Source of the DNA: Pycnopodia helianthoides
Taxonomy: Eukaryota; Echinodermata; Asteroidea; Forcipulatida; Asteriidae
Reading direction: 5' to 3'
Length of the DNA: 64,000 nucleotides
Assembly: GCA_032158295.1 (NCBI GenBank)
Contig: CM063260.1
Location: 9,218,767 to 9,282,766, forward strand
The notes below the pieces were generated by a model. The model saw nothing but the letters and a program-made list of their open reading frames with translations. It was not told the DNA's origin and ran no database searches. This document shows positions 34,001 to 46,100 of the stretch, in pieces (the stretch's first letter is position 1; every line of letters begins with the position of its first letter). A program made the translations under genes and the position numbers.

Positions 34001-37000
34001 GATGAATGGCTTTTCGGTAAGGATGCCGTTACAAGCCGATATGTATGGAATCTTGACGAGTTCAACCAAGTCGACCCAGATAAAACAAGCCACTTACTCG
34101 GTAACCCTTTTTGACTTTATTAATATTCTGTATAGTGTTTAGTAATCTTAACAGCGCTTTTGTAGGTACACAGCGTATAAACAGCGCAAACTAGACTATA
34201 GTTTGTGTCTCTTACTTAAAGGGTGCCCCGACCTGTTTTCTTTGAGAGTCTTTTCACCACTAAGCACCATGTAATTTTTGCGAGCACATTGGGAATAATT
34301 GTACTCTATACTTCAGTCTTTGGTATTCTTTAAACAATGGGACAAGTGATTTCACTGCCACAAGCTTTCACAATAACAAGCTGAGTTATCCGTGTGTGTA
34401 ATCTCAGTCCCGTGCGCTTTCAATCATGAGGGTAAAACATCGACAATGAAATGAATACACGTGAGGCTGTTATCATACAGGCTTACATATACTAATCGGA
34501 TTTTAATTTTACAGCACTGTTAATACAATACCAGTGCTCAAAATAATGTCGGTAAAAACTTTAGTGAAACGGTCGACAGAAATGTCGTTTAGTGACGTAA
34601 ATAATTTAATGCCGTCTTGGTATCTTATCACTACAGAACCCCGAGACCAATATGAGTACCACAAAAATACACGAAAAATAGCACAACATTGACGCACGCA
34701 AATACAATAGTGCGCCATTCAGAGAATTTTATCAAAGACATTACTGCTCATATTATACGTACTTTTACATTAACTATTATTAGGTTTGTTCGAGACAAGC
34801 CACATGAAGTTTGAAACCGAGCGTCTGGCTGATAAAGGTGGTGAGCCCTCTATTGCCCAAATGGTTGAAAAGGCTATCAAGATTCTGCAGAAAAATGACA
34901 AAGGTTTCTTCCTCTTGGTTGAAGGTGAACAATATACAAAAGATCATCCGTTGTTTGCTCTAAAAGCCTATATATTCACACTATCGGGACAGGAAGGGTG
35001 TGGTACATTACATTTCAACGGCGAACCCACTCAACTCCAAATTGTGTGATAAAAGTCCATAAGTATATATCAATGGTCATAATCATAACGTACATTTTAA
35101 AGGGCAATAGCAACCGTTATTTATTTATTTATTTATTTATTTACTTTTGTTTTGTTTTACATTGATACCAATTTGTTTCACCTTAGTGAGATATACGAGT
35201 GTTTATAGCTGTTGATAGTTGTTTTGATTTATTGTATACAAAAATATTTTGAAGTATCACGTGACAATCTAAAATGCCTTATTGGAATTTAAAAAAAGGC
35301 CGCTTAAACATTTCTTTGAAGGTATCAAACATTTGTTTTCGTTTTTGTATTCATATTTGGTAGGTGGTCGAATTGATCATGGAAACCACAACGGGAAAGC
35401 CTATATTTCCCTTCGAGAAGCTATTGCAATGGAAGAGGCTGTTTCCAAAGCAATGAAATTAACCAATGAGGAGGATACATTGGTGATCGTCACAGCTGAT
35501 CATAGTCACGTGTTGACAATCGGAGGATACCCGAGCAAAGGGAATCCTATTTTAGGTAATTATGATTATTATACATTTTTGTTTGAAGGTATGGTGGACA
35601 CCTTGCTTGGAGACTCAAAGGGGTAGGGGGTGTAGACGAGTCTGATTGTAATTGTATGTACACCCACTGAACAAGTTATTTCGATGTGTGCGTTTCCATT
35701 GATAGAAGACACGATCCCCTCAGAACAAAGCAAGAGGAAGTCTCATCAGAATGAAATTCGACTCGCTGAAATCATAAAAACAATAATGAATTCAGTTAGA
35801 ACTTGGTAGGACTAAAAAAGTCGCGCACAATATCAATGAAATAAAATAATTATTTTGTGTTTTCCATTAAATGTAGTTACCGTACCTCATTTGGTTACAT
35901 TATTCACAGGACAGCTGTAAGGCCTAATTAAGATGAAACAGGATGTTCAGAATGTTATCCAGTGTTCTTTCGAGTTCTTTCCATTTGTGTACCAGACTTA
36001 GAAATAGAACACAGAGAATGCTGAGCTCGATTGTTGTCTGTGTCTGCTGTGCACGCCCTCTTTGTCAACTGTGGACAAAGAGTACCAATACCATGTGACA
36101 TGTCTGTATGGCAATTAACCAGATCAACCAATGGGAAAGCTGGAATTTGCCACACGGCTAAAATGGCAGCGCTCATTACTTGCCTCAAAGCAGATAATGC
36201 ACTGATAAGCACACATAGCATTCTCTGAGTTCTATTTCTATTGTACCAGACCATAAAACAGTACCAACAAAACACTGGTCCTACCTAGCCATTCAAAAAC
36301 AAACCTTCCTTCACGGTCTATCACTGTGTTGAAAATGGCTCGTTGTTACTTGTTGTAATGACGATTACATGGTGTTTTAGGGATATCAGTGGGCATGACT
36401 GGAATCACCTGTCGGCATTTATTCAATAGAAGGAGCCCTGTTTGTGAAACTATTCTGAGGATATAGTAATGTGTGAAAAAATTGTAATCCAAAGGCTTAA
36501 TACCACATGTACATTATGTAATAGCTATTGCATACTGATCTGCTTAATGTAGGTTTTTGCTAAAAATGAAAGAAGAAGAAAAAACCCATAAAGTAGAACC
36601 CCTCTTAAAGGAGCACGTAAAAGGACAAGTTTTTATATTATTATTATTTCGTTCCCTCAAAATACTATTTCGTTCATGAGAAATAATGTTTCAAGGGAAC
36701 AAAAAAATCAACAACAACAAACAAACAAACAAACACACAGGACGGACGGACGGACGGACGGACGGACGGACGGACGGACGGACGGACGGACGGACAGACA
36801 GACAAACAAACAAACAAACAAACAAACAAACAAACAAACAAACAAACACCTTGTCCCTTTACAGGCTCTGTACCTTAGAAGGGAACCTAGTATCGCCATT
36901 ATGTACGTACCATAAAATTGATTCATATGACGATCATTGGCATACTCTTTAAAGTGAAGTATTTTGCAAACTATTAATTGTTACCCTATACAGACCTTGA

Positions 37001-38096
37001 TGATATCAAGATGGGAGATGACAACTTACCACTCACGACACTGCATTATGCAAATGGCCCAGGGGGTTCAGTGAAAAGAGAAGTTACGTAACAACGGGAA
37101 AGAGACGAGACCTTACAAATGTTGAAACTGGTAAGAAAATGTCTACATCATCATCAAAATCCAAATCTGATATTAAGGCCTTAGGTAACCATGCAAGATA
37201 ATCATTACAGAGTTTCGTAATCGTAGGTTGTCATTATGGGTGGAAAAGTAAAGATTAATACAAAACGATGACACGAGCAACGATGACGAAAGTGGTGAAA
37301 AGGTAAAGGAATAGATAAACTCCTTTTTCTTTGTCACAATGTTCATGTTATAACAGTGGGGGTGGAACAGTTTGTTTGAAATTAAAGGAACATTACAGAA
37401 TTGGTAAGAAAAAAACTTGTAAAATATACTTTTGATCACAGATTTACATAAAACTTACACGGTCTAATGATGATGATAGTAGAAAACATCCCTTGAAATA
37501 TTTCTGTCTGAAATGCCATATTTGATGAGAAATGAAAAAACTAATTTTCCGGTTGGAGTTTATCGCTCAGTGAGCGTTTTTTTCTTCATTTTTTGAATCT
37601 ATATGATTTCATACAAATGTGTAATCGGTTTTTCACTATTTTCTCGTGACCCAGATGGCTGATCGATCTCAAACTTCTACAGGTTTGTCAGTTTATGTAT
37701 ATGGTGGATTACATAAAGTGCTTACACTGCCTTTAACAAACCATCGTTTTCAACTCCACAGAGAAACCCAACTTTTCACAGCCAGCTCTCTTCGCTAACC
37801 TTTTGGAAACCCATGGAGGTGAAGATGTTGGTATATACGCCAATGGTCCTATGTCTCATCTCGTCCATGGTGTCCATGAACAGTCTTACATCGCACATGT
37901 AGTCAGATACGCAGCATGCCTCGACTACAAGGAACACTGTCAGACTAGTGGGCATGACCACTTGAGGGCGACATTACCAGTAACCCATCCTTATCCTTCC
38001 CCGCCGAATGAAGCCTGTGACGGGGGAAATGCATTAGGTTCTCCGCAGACGACTGTGTTAGCAGTTTGTTTAGCCTTTTTCATTTCAGTCCTTTAA
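31002..38096 (+). CDS. AP1: alkaline phosphatase, GPI-type, 10 exons, one-base deletion in exon 9
   Basis: Exons: 31002-31062, 31295-31521, 31952-32129, 32461-32636, 33372-33474, 34002-34100, 34784-34924, 35364-35555, 36994-37130, 37762-38096. Coding length is 1,649 nt, one short of 550 codons. The loss is in a G-run of exon 9 (CCAGGGGGTTC), which otherwise hits TAA within a few codons. Hydrolyses phosphomonoesters at the cell surface. Motifs: signal peptide [20 protein letters not shown]; metal Asp57 in GDGMG; nucleophile Ser107 in [10 protein letters not shown], where most relatives have [14 protein letters not shown] (Mg site); [13 protein letters not shown], where relatives have DHGHH, the Zn-ligand last His retained; [16 protein letters not shown] (Zn His). 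The C-terminus has a hydrophobic tail after NALGSPQ, fitting GPI attachment. Functional only if the exon 9 deletion is a sequencing error. Confidence 0.9.
35960..36277. mobile_element. Inverted-repeat element with CAGTG termini in AP1 intron 8
   Basis: The left arm CAGTGTTCTTT..TAGAAATAGAAC then CAGAGAATGCT is matched by the right arm's complement CAGTGTTTTG..TAGAAATAGAAC then CAGAGAATGCT, about 60 bp each. No coding capacity. The CAGTG ends resemble hAT-type non-autonomous elements, but no clean 8-bp target duplication is visible. Confidence 0.65.
36611..36868. mobile_element. Decayed fold-back element carrying (GGAC)n and (CAAA)n runs, AP1 intron 8
   Basis: The left end GAGCACGTAAAAGGACAAG mirrors the right end, whose complement is GAGCCTGTAAAGGGACAAGG. 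Two TTTCGTTCCCTC-type modules remain at about 36646-36700. The rest has been replaced by (GGAC)n at 36739-36793 and (AAAC)n at 36803-36848, which create the RTDG/KQTN open frames here. Confidence 0.6.
37384..37736. mobile_element. Family 2 inverted-repeat element in AP1 intron 9
   Basis: Left end AAAGGAACATTACAGAATTG then GTAAG. The interior closely matches 44692-45083 (GATCACAGATTTACATAAAA, TTTTCCGGTTGGAGTTTAT). The right end here is truncated (CTTACACTGCCTTTAAC). Non-coding. Confidence 0.7.
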
Positions 38097-38439
38097 GGGT
38101 TTTTTCTTTTACTTGTCTCGTTAAATAATGTTTAGGTCTACATATTGCAAAAGACTCGTTTGGATTGCAGGTCACCCTACCGGACCGGTTGTCCCAACCA
38201 AAATGTCCTGGTGTATAAAGGTAACTTGCCTCTTGCTATAAGTGCAAGAGTACAAGCAAATGTTCAGAGCCTTTAAGAGATGTATAATTATTTTTGATCT
38301 GGTTTTGTTTAAAGCAATTAAGTTGCACCTTGGCTTTACCTTTTTTCCCTTCTAATTCCCTTGTTTAATTGAGCAATTTGAAGTTTTCCCAACGCATTTG
38401 TGGACAGCATGCCACTGTCAAACATGTTTTTTAAAACTA

Positions 38440-38766
38440 TTGGTAAGATCGAAAAACACAAACGTATAATTTACACATAATTTACATGATTTAAAATAAG
38501 TAATGGTAGAAAGGGTTCCTTAAAATATTTCTGCCTAAAATGCCATTGTTTCTTAGAAATTAGTAAAAAAAAGAAGTTTTTATCACGTGTGATAAAAACT
38601 CGATGTTTGAAAAAACAGAAAACACATAAGGTCTCTTTTCACTATTTTCTCGTGACCTTGATGACTAATTGAGCTCAAACTTTCACAGGTCTGTTTGGTC
38701 ATGCATTTATTGAATCACACAAAATGTGAACACTGATTTAAAGCTGTGTACATGACCTTTAAACCA
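38440..38766. mobile_element. Family 1 inverted-repeat element downstream of AP1
   Basis: Inverse orientation of the 3652 copy: TATTGGTAAGATCG, then GTTCCTTAAAATATTTCTGC, then the palindrome TTTTTATCACGTGTGATAAA, then CTCGTGACCTTGATG and AGCTCAAACTTTCACAGGTC. It ends at GTACATGACCTTTAAA. Confidence 0.7.
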
Positions 38767-38812
38767 ACCAACTCACTTTATAAACATCTAATGTGATTCA
38801 ACATTAATATTT

Positions 38813-39173
38813 AAAGGCACAGTACACTTTTGGTAAGGACTCTGAAAAATAATAGCAATAAAAACTTACTTGGTAATAAGTACAGCAGCCTTGGGTAGTA
38901 TTATTAATTTTGAGAAACTTTTAATTTCGAAGCACTACGGTACTTTGGAAAATATATCGCTTTTAATTCCCCAAAATTTGAACCTGAGAAGCGTTTCCTT
39001 CAGAAACGCTTCTCAGATTCAAATTTTGGGGAATAAAAGGTGATATATTTTCCAAAGTACCACTTTTTGAAGTGAAATTTTCACAGGTTAGTTTTATTGG
39101 ATGTACCTACATTTACACAGGATTAACACAACCAGTAGGCTCCAATTACCAAACGTGGTGTACTGTGCCTTTG
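38813..39173. mobile_element. Inverted-repeat element with a 121-bp central palindrome
   Basis: Ends AAAGGCACAGTACACTTTTGG / CCAAACGTGGTGTACTGTGC then CTTT. The centre, 38940-39060, is a nearly perfect palindrome with about 58-bp arms (GTACTTTGGAAAATATATC outwards, GAGAAGCGTTTC inwards) around a loop of about four bases. Confidence 0.8.
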
Positions 39174-40100
39174 AGGCAACGTGTAATTCGACTCGCACAT
39201 ACGCAACTAACCACAGAATGGGACGATATGGAATTTATACGAAGACTTTTGCATGATATTTTGAGTTTCTTGGTTATGGTTGTATTGGCGCAATAAAAAC
39301 TTGCACAGCCTGCCATCTCCTTGCATGATGGAGGGTATTAAGCTTTAACTAAGCAACAATTCATTGGAAGAGACAAATGTTGGGAAAACAGAAGGGAAAA
39401 AAAATGCAATTCTAACTTATGTTATGACATATTAAGTAATTATAATCAACAAATAAATAACGTTATTTCCTCTTGTGACATAACCATCCAATACGGAGAA
39501 GTTGTTTGAATAAAGTCGCACTTAAAATATTGACCCAATATTTTGGTGAATGCTCCCTTTCATGTCATTGATTCTAAGAATTGTGTTATTACGTTGAAGA
39601 TCAACTAATTACGAAAGCCAAATAGTGCCAACAAAAATTTTACATTTCGATTTGGTTGTTACGATTTACAATCCGTTATTACGGATTCAAAACTTGTAAT
39701 TACTTGGACATAATCCGTAATTAAGGATTAAAAGACTTTTAATACAGATACACAATCCCTTTTTTAAGGTGTTGAAGTGGCTCATTTGCAAATTGTAAAT
39801 CCGTTATTTGGGATCGTGAATTTGTAATAACGAATTTGAAGATCGTTTTGTTGGCGCGGGCCTTCGTAAAACTATCATCATTTCTCATGGTGAAGTTGCT
39901 GAACCAGTAATATCGAAATATGATAGCCCTTTGAAGTGAGAAATTAAAGTTCAAGGACTGATATGTTAGTCTATTGCAAGGTTCAAAGACCAAAGTAATA
40001 ATGATATGGTATTTTGGGATTGTCTGTAGTTGGAAGCCTGTAACACAAACTGACTTAACCTTAGTGGAGGTAACAACAGTGGCGGTCGGTATACACTGAT

Positions 40101-40107
40101 TATAAAG
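40101..40107 (+). promoter_or_regulatory. TATA box of AP2
   Basis: TATAAAG, 37 bp before the AP2 start codon at 40144. Transcription would begin about 10-15 bp before the ATG, an unusually short leader but workable. Confidence 0.4.
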
Positions 40108-40143
40108 TTTCATTTGTTCTGATTTTATAGCTTGGATTTCAAC

Positions 40144-43100
40144 ATGTTGGATTTGAGGTGGTTAATTTGGATCTATATTCTGACTGCAGGTGGCAATGTG
40201 CTATCACAAAGTAAGTAGTGGGGAAGGTAAAAGAGGATACTTGGTTTCTTCAATGGTTTTTAATGTGGTTCCTTGCTCAAACCAGTAGAATAAAGTTTCA
40301 ATTGCTAATTCTTTACTTGAATAACACACAATATGATGGTCGACAAAGAACGAACCCTAATATGTAGTACTTCCTGTGCTATGATACAAGGCATATGCAT
40401 GCAGGCGAAGTCGTCTTAATCTTAAATGTTGCAGAAAATTATCTGAGAATCGTCGAGTATTGTTTGTATTTTATGTAAACCCTTTTAGGTGCGAAGTACT
40501 GGAACGAACTTGCCTACGACAGCTTGCAGAAAGCTATTACCAGAGAGCAAGCACTAAACACGAACAATGCTAAGAACATCGTGTTTTTCGTCGGGGATGG
40601 GATGGGGATAACCACCGTGACGGCCGCGAGGATTCTCAAGGGGCAATTAGCAGGATATCCAGGGGAAGAAACAGACCTCGAATGGGACAAGTTCCCAAGT
40701 GTAGCATTGTCAAAGGTAATGGTTTAAACATACAATTTATGACATCTCAGCATATACGCAGAAAACACCATTGAATATTTTCGTCGTTAATAACAGCCGC
40801 AATAAAATCGGGCAATCGTTGATGCAAACAAGTTACAATAGCAAATTCTCATAATGTACCCTCATAATGGTCCCTCTTATCCAGAGACCTTTATCTGGCA
40901 ATCTTTCTCCCACTTAAAGCTAAGTCCAGACAGGGTAAATAAAGAACAATAGGAATTTACTACATGTATTGCACAGAGAGTTATTCACAGTGAAGTTTTA
41001 ATGCAACAGTATCAAACGATTTATAAATGGTGAATGGTGAACTGCGAGCCCGTAGGGTGGGTGTTTGGTTTGATGTACGAAAAAGTTGATGAGCCATGAC
41101 TTTATTGTGGAAGGATCATTCCCAACAATGCAGGTATTGTAGGAGCATCATTCCGTTCAATGCAGGTATTGTAGGAGGATCATTTCTAACAATGCAGGTA
41201 ATGTAGGAGGATCATTCCAAACAAAGCAGGTATTTTAGGAGGATCATTCCCAACCATGCAGGTATTGTAGGAGGATCAATCCAAACAATGCAGGTATTGT
41301 AGGAGGATCATTGGTTTTGTAGGAGGACCATTCCCAACAATGCAGGTAATGTAGGAGGATCATTCCCAACAAAGCAGGTGTTGTAGGAGGATCATTCCCA
41401 ACAATACAGGTATTAGGAGGATCATTCCCAACATTGCAGGTATTGTCGGAGAATCAATCCAAACAATGCAGATATTGAAGGAGGAGCATTCCCAACATTG
41501 CAGGTATTGTAGGAGAATCAATCCAAACAATGCAGGTATTGTAGGAGGATCATTCCCAACAATGCAGGTATTGATAGGAGGATCATTCCATTCAATGCAG
41601 GTATTGTAGGAGGATCATTCCAAACATTGCAGGTTTTGTAGGAGGATCATTCCCAACAATGCAGGTATTGTAGGAGGATCAATCCAAACAATGCAGGTAT
41701 TGTGGGAGGATTATTCCCAACAATGCAGGTATTATGGGAGGACCATTCCCAACAATGCAGGTATTGTAGGAGGATCATTCCAAACAATGCAGGTATTGTA
41801 TAGGAGTATCATTTACAACAAAAACCATTTCCTCCGCCTCACCAACCAAATCTTCAAATGAGACTACGGGCACACGCAATGAATTCCAGTTGTTTCCAGA
41901 CCGCTCCCGATCACAATGTCAACTAGTAGGAAGTTTTGGTAAAGGTGCTTTAAACCTAACAGTAAAACGTGTTTCCGACCATCAATCTTTCATCCTGCAG
42001 ACCTACAACACCGACAGACAAGTGCCGGACTCGGCTGGTACGGCCACTGCTTATTTTGCTGGTGTGAAAACCAAGACAGCAGTGATAGGCCTAGACGATT
42101 CTGCCAAAACAGGAGATTGTAAATCTAGTCTTAACGCTAATGTGGAGTCTGTTATGACATCTGCACAGAAGAATGGTGAGTTAAAACGACAGCAAAACAT
42201 TTTTATCAAAATAAAATAAAATAGTCCTATAATAAATTAAGATAAATGGCTTTGCGATTGTGGTTCCGAATCATTAATTCGTTGTCGATTGTTCTGTAGT
42301 ATAAATTTATTTCCGCGTGCTTGAAATTTTAGCGAATGAACATTATACAAAAAAAAGGTTACTTGACAATAATTAAAGCCCGTTTTCATCGCCTTTTTGT
42401 GTGTACCTATCAAGGCAAGGCAACAGGTTTCGTCACTACTACCCGTGTGACACACGCCACCCCTGCGGCACTTTATGCCCATTCGCCCCATCGAGATTGG
42501 GAGTGTGACGCTGACATACCGCAGAAGGAAACTGGAATCGGCTGCACCGATATCGCTCAGCAGCTCTTTACACTTGGAAAGGATACACAGGTAAAGATTG
42601 CACCATTGACAGGTGATTTATCTCCTGAGTAATGATCAGTCTTTGTCCATCAACTGTTTGACGCAAACCCCTGCTTGAAGAAAGTTCGTTCTTTATTCTG
42701 ATTGTGTAACATTTGATAATCGTCATCATTATCATCATCATCGTCATCATCACCATCATCATGTATTTAATAGTCATTGTAAATCTTATTGGATCTCCAA
42801 AAGTGACCTGCTCTGAAACACGTAGGCTGGAAGCTACCTGTATGAAAAAGATGATGACGAATATTGATCAGTTTATATAGATTAGTGAAGAACCCAATCA
42901 AGGTTTGACGTGGGATACGAACCAGGGGTGCTACAATGGTGGAAGGCAGGTGAATACCACTACACCAAACTGTTCAGTAATTAGATATGCCCATCTTCTA
43001 CTTTTAGAAGCAGCGTCCTGCTGTTAATTGTTGCCGACCAAATTATTGTGCAACGGAATGAATTCGAAGCAAGCAACCCCCGTGTGTTTCTCCCAATACT

Positions 43101-46100
43101 TGCTGCGGTCAATTAACCCCTTCCTTAATTAATCTTTGACAGGTTATCATGGGTGGGGGAAGGATGAAAATGTTACCAAAAGGAGCTGCCGACCCAGAGT
43201 ATCCAAATGACTCTACTAAAAATGGATCTAGGAATGATGGACGAAACCTCATCGGTATGTAAACATAAACCTTTGTAAACCTAAGGGAAACGTTCTACTG
43301 ACCCACGCCGCAAGTTCGTCGTTTTGATTCAAAAGCTAAGTTGATCTTCTGATATGATCCAGATTTCATAAAGACTGAGCCGCCTGAATCGATAATGGTG
43401 TATCAACAGAGATTCAATAACGGTGAATTTGTAATGGTGAATCGATAATATGGTAAATTGATAATGGTGAATCGATAACTTGAGAGGTTCAAGAAGGCGC
43501 TGACATTACCACTTGAAGTCCGAGGTTGGATGGAAAAAGTAAGAGACAAGAGACCGCATGAAATGTTGTTGTAGAAGAGAAAATTTAAATAACTCAGAAT
43601 TGTTGGTGGAAGAAAGGAATGCAGTTGAAGAAGAAGTTGAAGATGAATCAACTGATATTATTAATTGTATATTTCCTTGCATTAGAAAGAGTTTAGCATC
43701 ATTATAGTTACACATGATTTGTTATTCTTTCGGTACCCATTTAGCTGTTGATACGTACATGTACACTACGAAATTTAACTATGCAAGTAAGGATGTGTTT
43801 CATTCATTATCGTTGAGCCACGTGACTGTTTTGTTTCAGACGAATGGCAAGCAGATAAAGACAAGAAAAATAGCAAGTATGTATGGAATTTGAAACAATT
43901 TAATGACGTAAATCCACATGAAATTGACAATCTTTTAGGTGAGTTTTTGTTTTATTGAACAATTTCGAACAAGTATAATCAGTCGTCTGTACGACAGCTA
44001 AATGTAACCAAGACATAACGTAACCTAAAACATGAATATGCCCACAACCTATGTGTCCAAGGCTAAATGTCGGTTGTACGAGATGTGGGCTTTATTCAAG
44101 CCTTAGGTACGTTTTGGTTCAGGACGGTGGGCTATGCTATTTGGCACGGGCTACCCGGTCTTATGGTACAGTTAGTTGCCGCACAGTCTTCATTCAAACA
44201 GTGCTGTGACATTGGCCTAACTACATTATTTCCGTAGAGTGAGGGTTCTAAGTTTCTTTTATTCCAGCAAATCTTAATTGTTGTTACCTCATTAAATTGC
44301 TAATTTACACTGGTTTATTCATCCCTGTCGGTTTTTAAAGGAAGCCGTCAACCAAAGAGAGACCGTTGAATACCTATTTATGTGCTGCTTAGTCACAAAC
44401 ACGAAACAAGTCAACTGGTGTAGGTTTGAACTTGACCAGATAAGGACGTTCAATATTGAAACATATGTGAAGTTTGAAAGTGACACATAAACCTGCTTGT
44501 CTTTCAGGTTTGTTTGAGCCCAGTCATATGCAATTTGAAGGTAACCGATTGAATGACGTAGGGGGTGAACCTTCATTGTCTGAGATGGTAGAAAAGGCCA
44601 TTAAGATACTAGAGAAGGACAAAGACGGTTTCTTCCTCATGGTAGAGGGTAAGCTATAATAAAGAAATACAGGTTGTCGGTTTTGTATATTAAAGGAACA
44701 TTACAGAATTAGTAAGAAAAAAACTTGTCAAATATACTTTTTGATCACAGATTTACATAAAACTTACACGGTCTAATGATGATGATAGTAGAAAAACATC
44801 TCTTGAAATATTTCTGTCTGAAATGCCAAATTTGATGAGAAATGAATGAACTAATTTTCCGGTTGGAGTTTATTGCTCAGTGAGCGTTTTATTCATTTGT
44901 TGAATCTATATGATTTCATGCAAATGTGTAATCGGTTTTTCATTATTTTCTCAAGACCCAGATGGCTGATCGATCTCAAACTTCTACAGGTTTGTCAGTT
45001 TATGTATATGGTGGATTACATAAAGTGCTTACACTGCCAGCAACTGTTTTGTTAGCAAAAACCAATTCTGTAATGTTCCTTTAAGTGGTTTATGAGCACT
45101 TATGTAAATGCTTCGGTTCTTTGACAGCTAACTTTTAAGCCCTACATCTTGAACAGTGGACAAAAACATACTTGACAAAATTCAACCTGGTTATATGGAG
45201 TATTTGCATTGCCCTTTGATGCCATCGTCACTCGTAGGTTGTAAGTTTAATATAAAAAACACATTCCTCACGGTCAATACACCCACCAACAAATCTCCAA
45301 CAATGTAAGTACAAGTTCAAGAATTAAAAAAACAAAAAAAACCCACTATATTTATACCCTTTATTGATACATTAAGGTGGCCGAATTGACCATGCGCACC
45401 ATGATGGGCTAGCCTACCACGCCCTCCACGACACCGTTGCCATGGATAAGGCTGTAGCAAAGGCAATGGAAATGACCAATGAAATGGAGACTTTATTTAT
45501 TGTGACTGCCGACCATAGTCATGTACTCTCTATAGGTGGATCACCCGATCGTGGTAGTCCAATACTTGGCAAAGGAAGTAAGTTTCATCGAAAAATGTAT
45601 CTTTAAAAATTACCGAGCCATGTCTTTTAAAATAGCATGATGCACAATAGTATAGGCTGAGTAAAGAGATATAATTCAATGTAAATACAGGCTGTACCTG
45701 ACCAGTTTAGTTTTTATTTCTTATTTTTTATTCTATTACTTTTCTTTTGTTTATAAAATGAAAAATAGTGAACTCGTAAGTTGCCCGGATAAGGAACGCT
45801 GCTTTTACTGTTTTGTTGTTGTTGTTGATTTTTCACTTAAAGATTTCTCTTTGCAATGTTCATCAGTGAATAACGTGAATAAGGTCCTTAGTTTGAGGAT
45901 TATTTTAACATCTCCCCAGGCTTTTAACAGAAAACGTTGCCAGTATTAAATGAGATTCAATGTTAAACCCCTCACATTTAAACTCTCGTAGTAAATGTTA
46001 AACATTAAAAACGTCAATTTTGCATAAATTTCAAGGTCTGAACAAAGGCGTGGTTAACATGAACGATGGTTTGCCATTTACAACCCTCTCATATGCAAAC

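Noticed and set aside
36676..36952. RTDGRTDG and KQTN repeat open frames
   Set aside because: Translations of (GGAC)n and (AAAC)n inside a decayed fold-back element.
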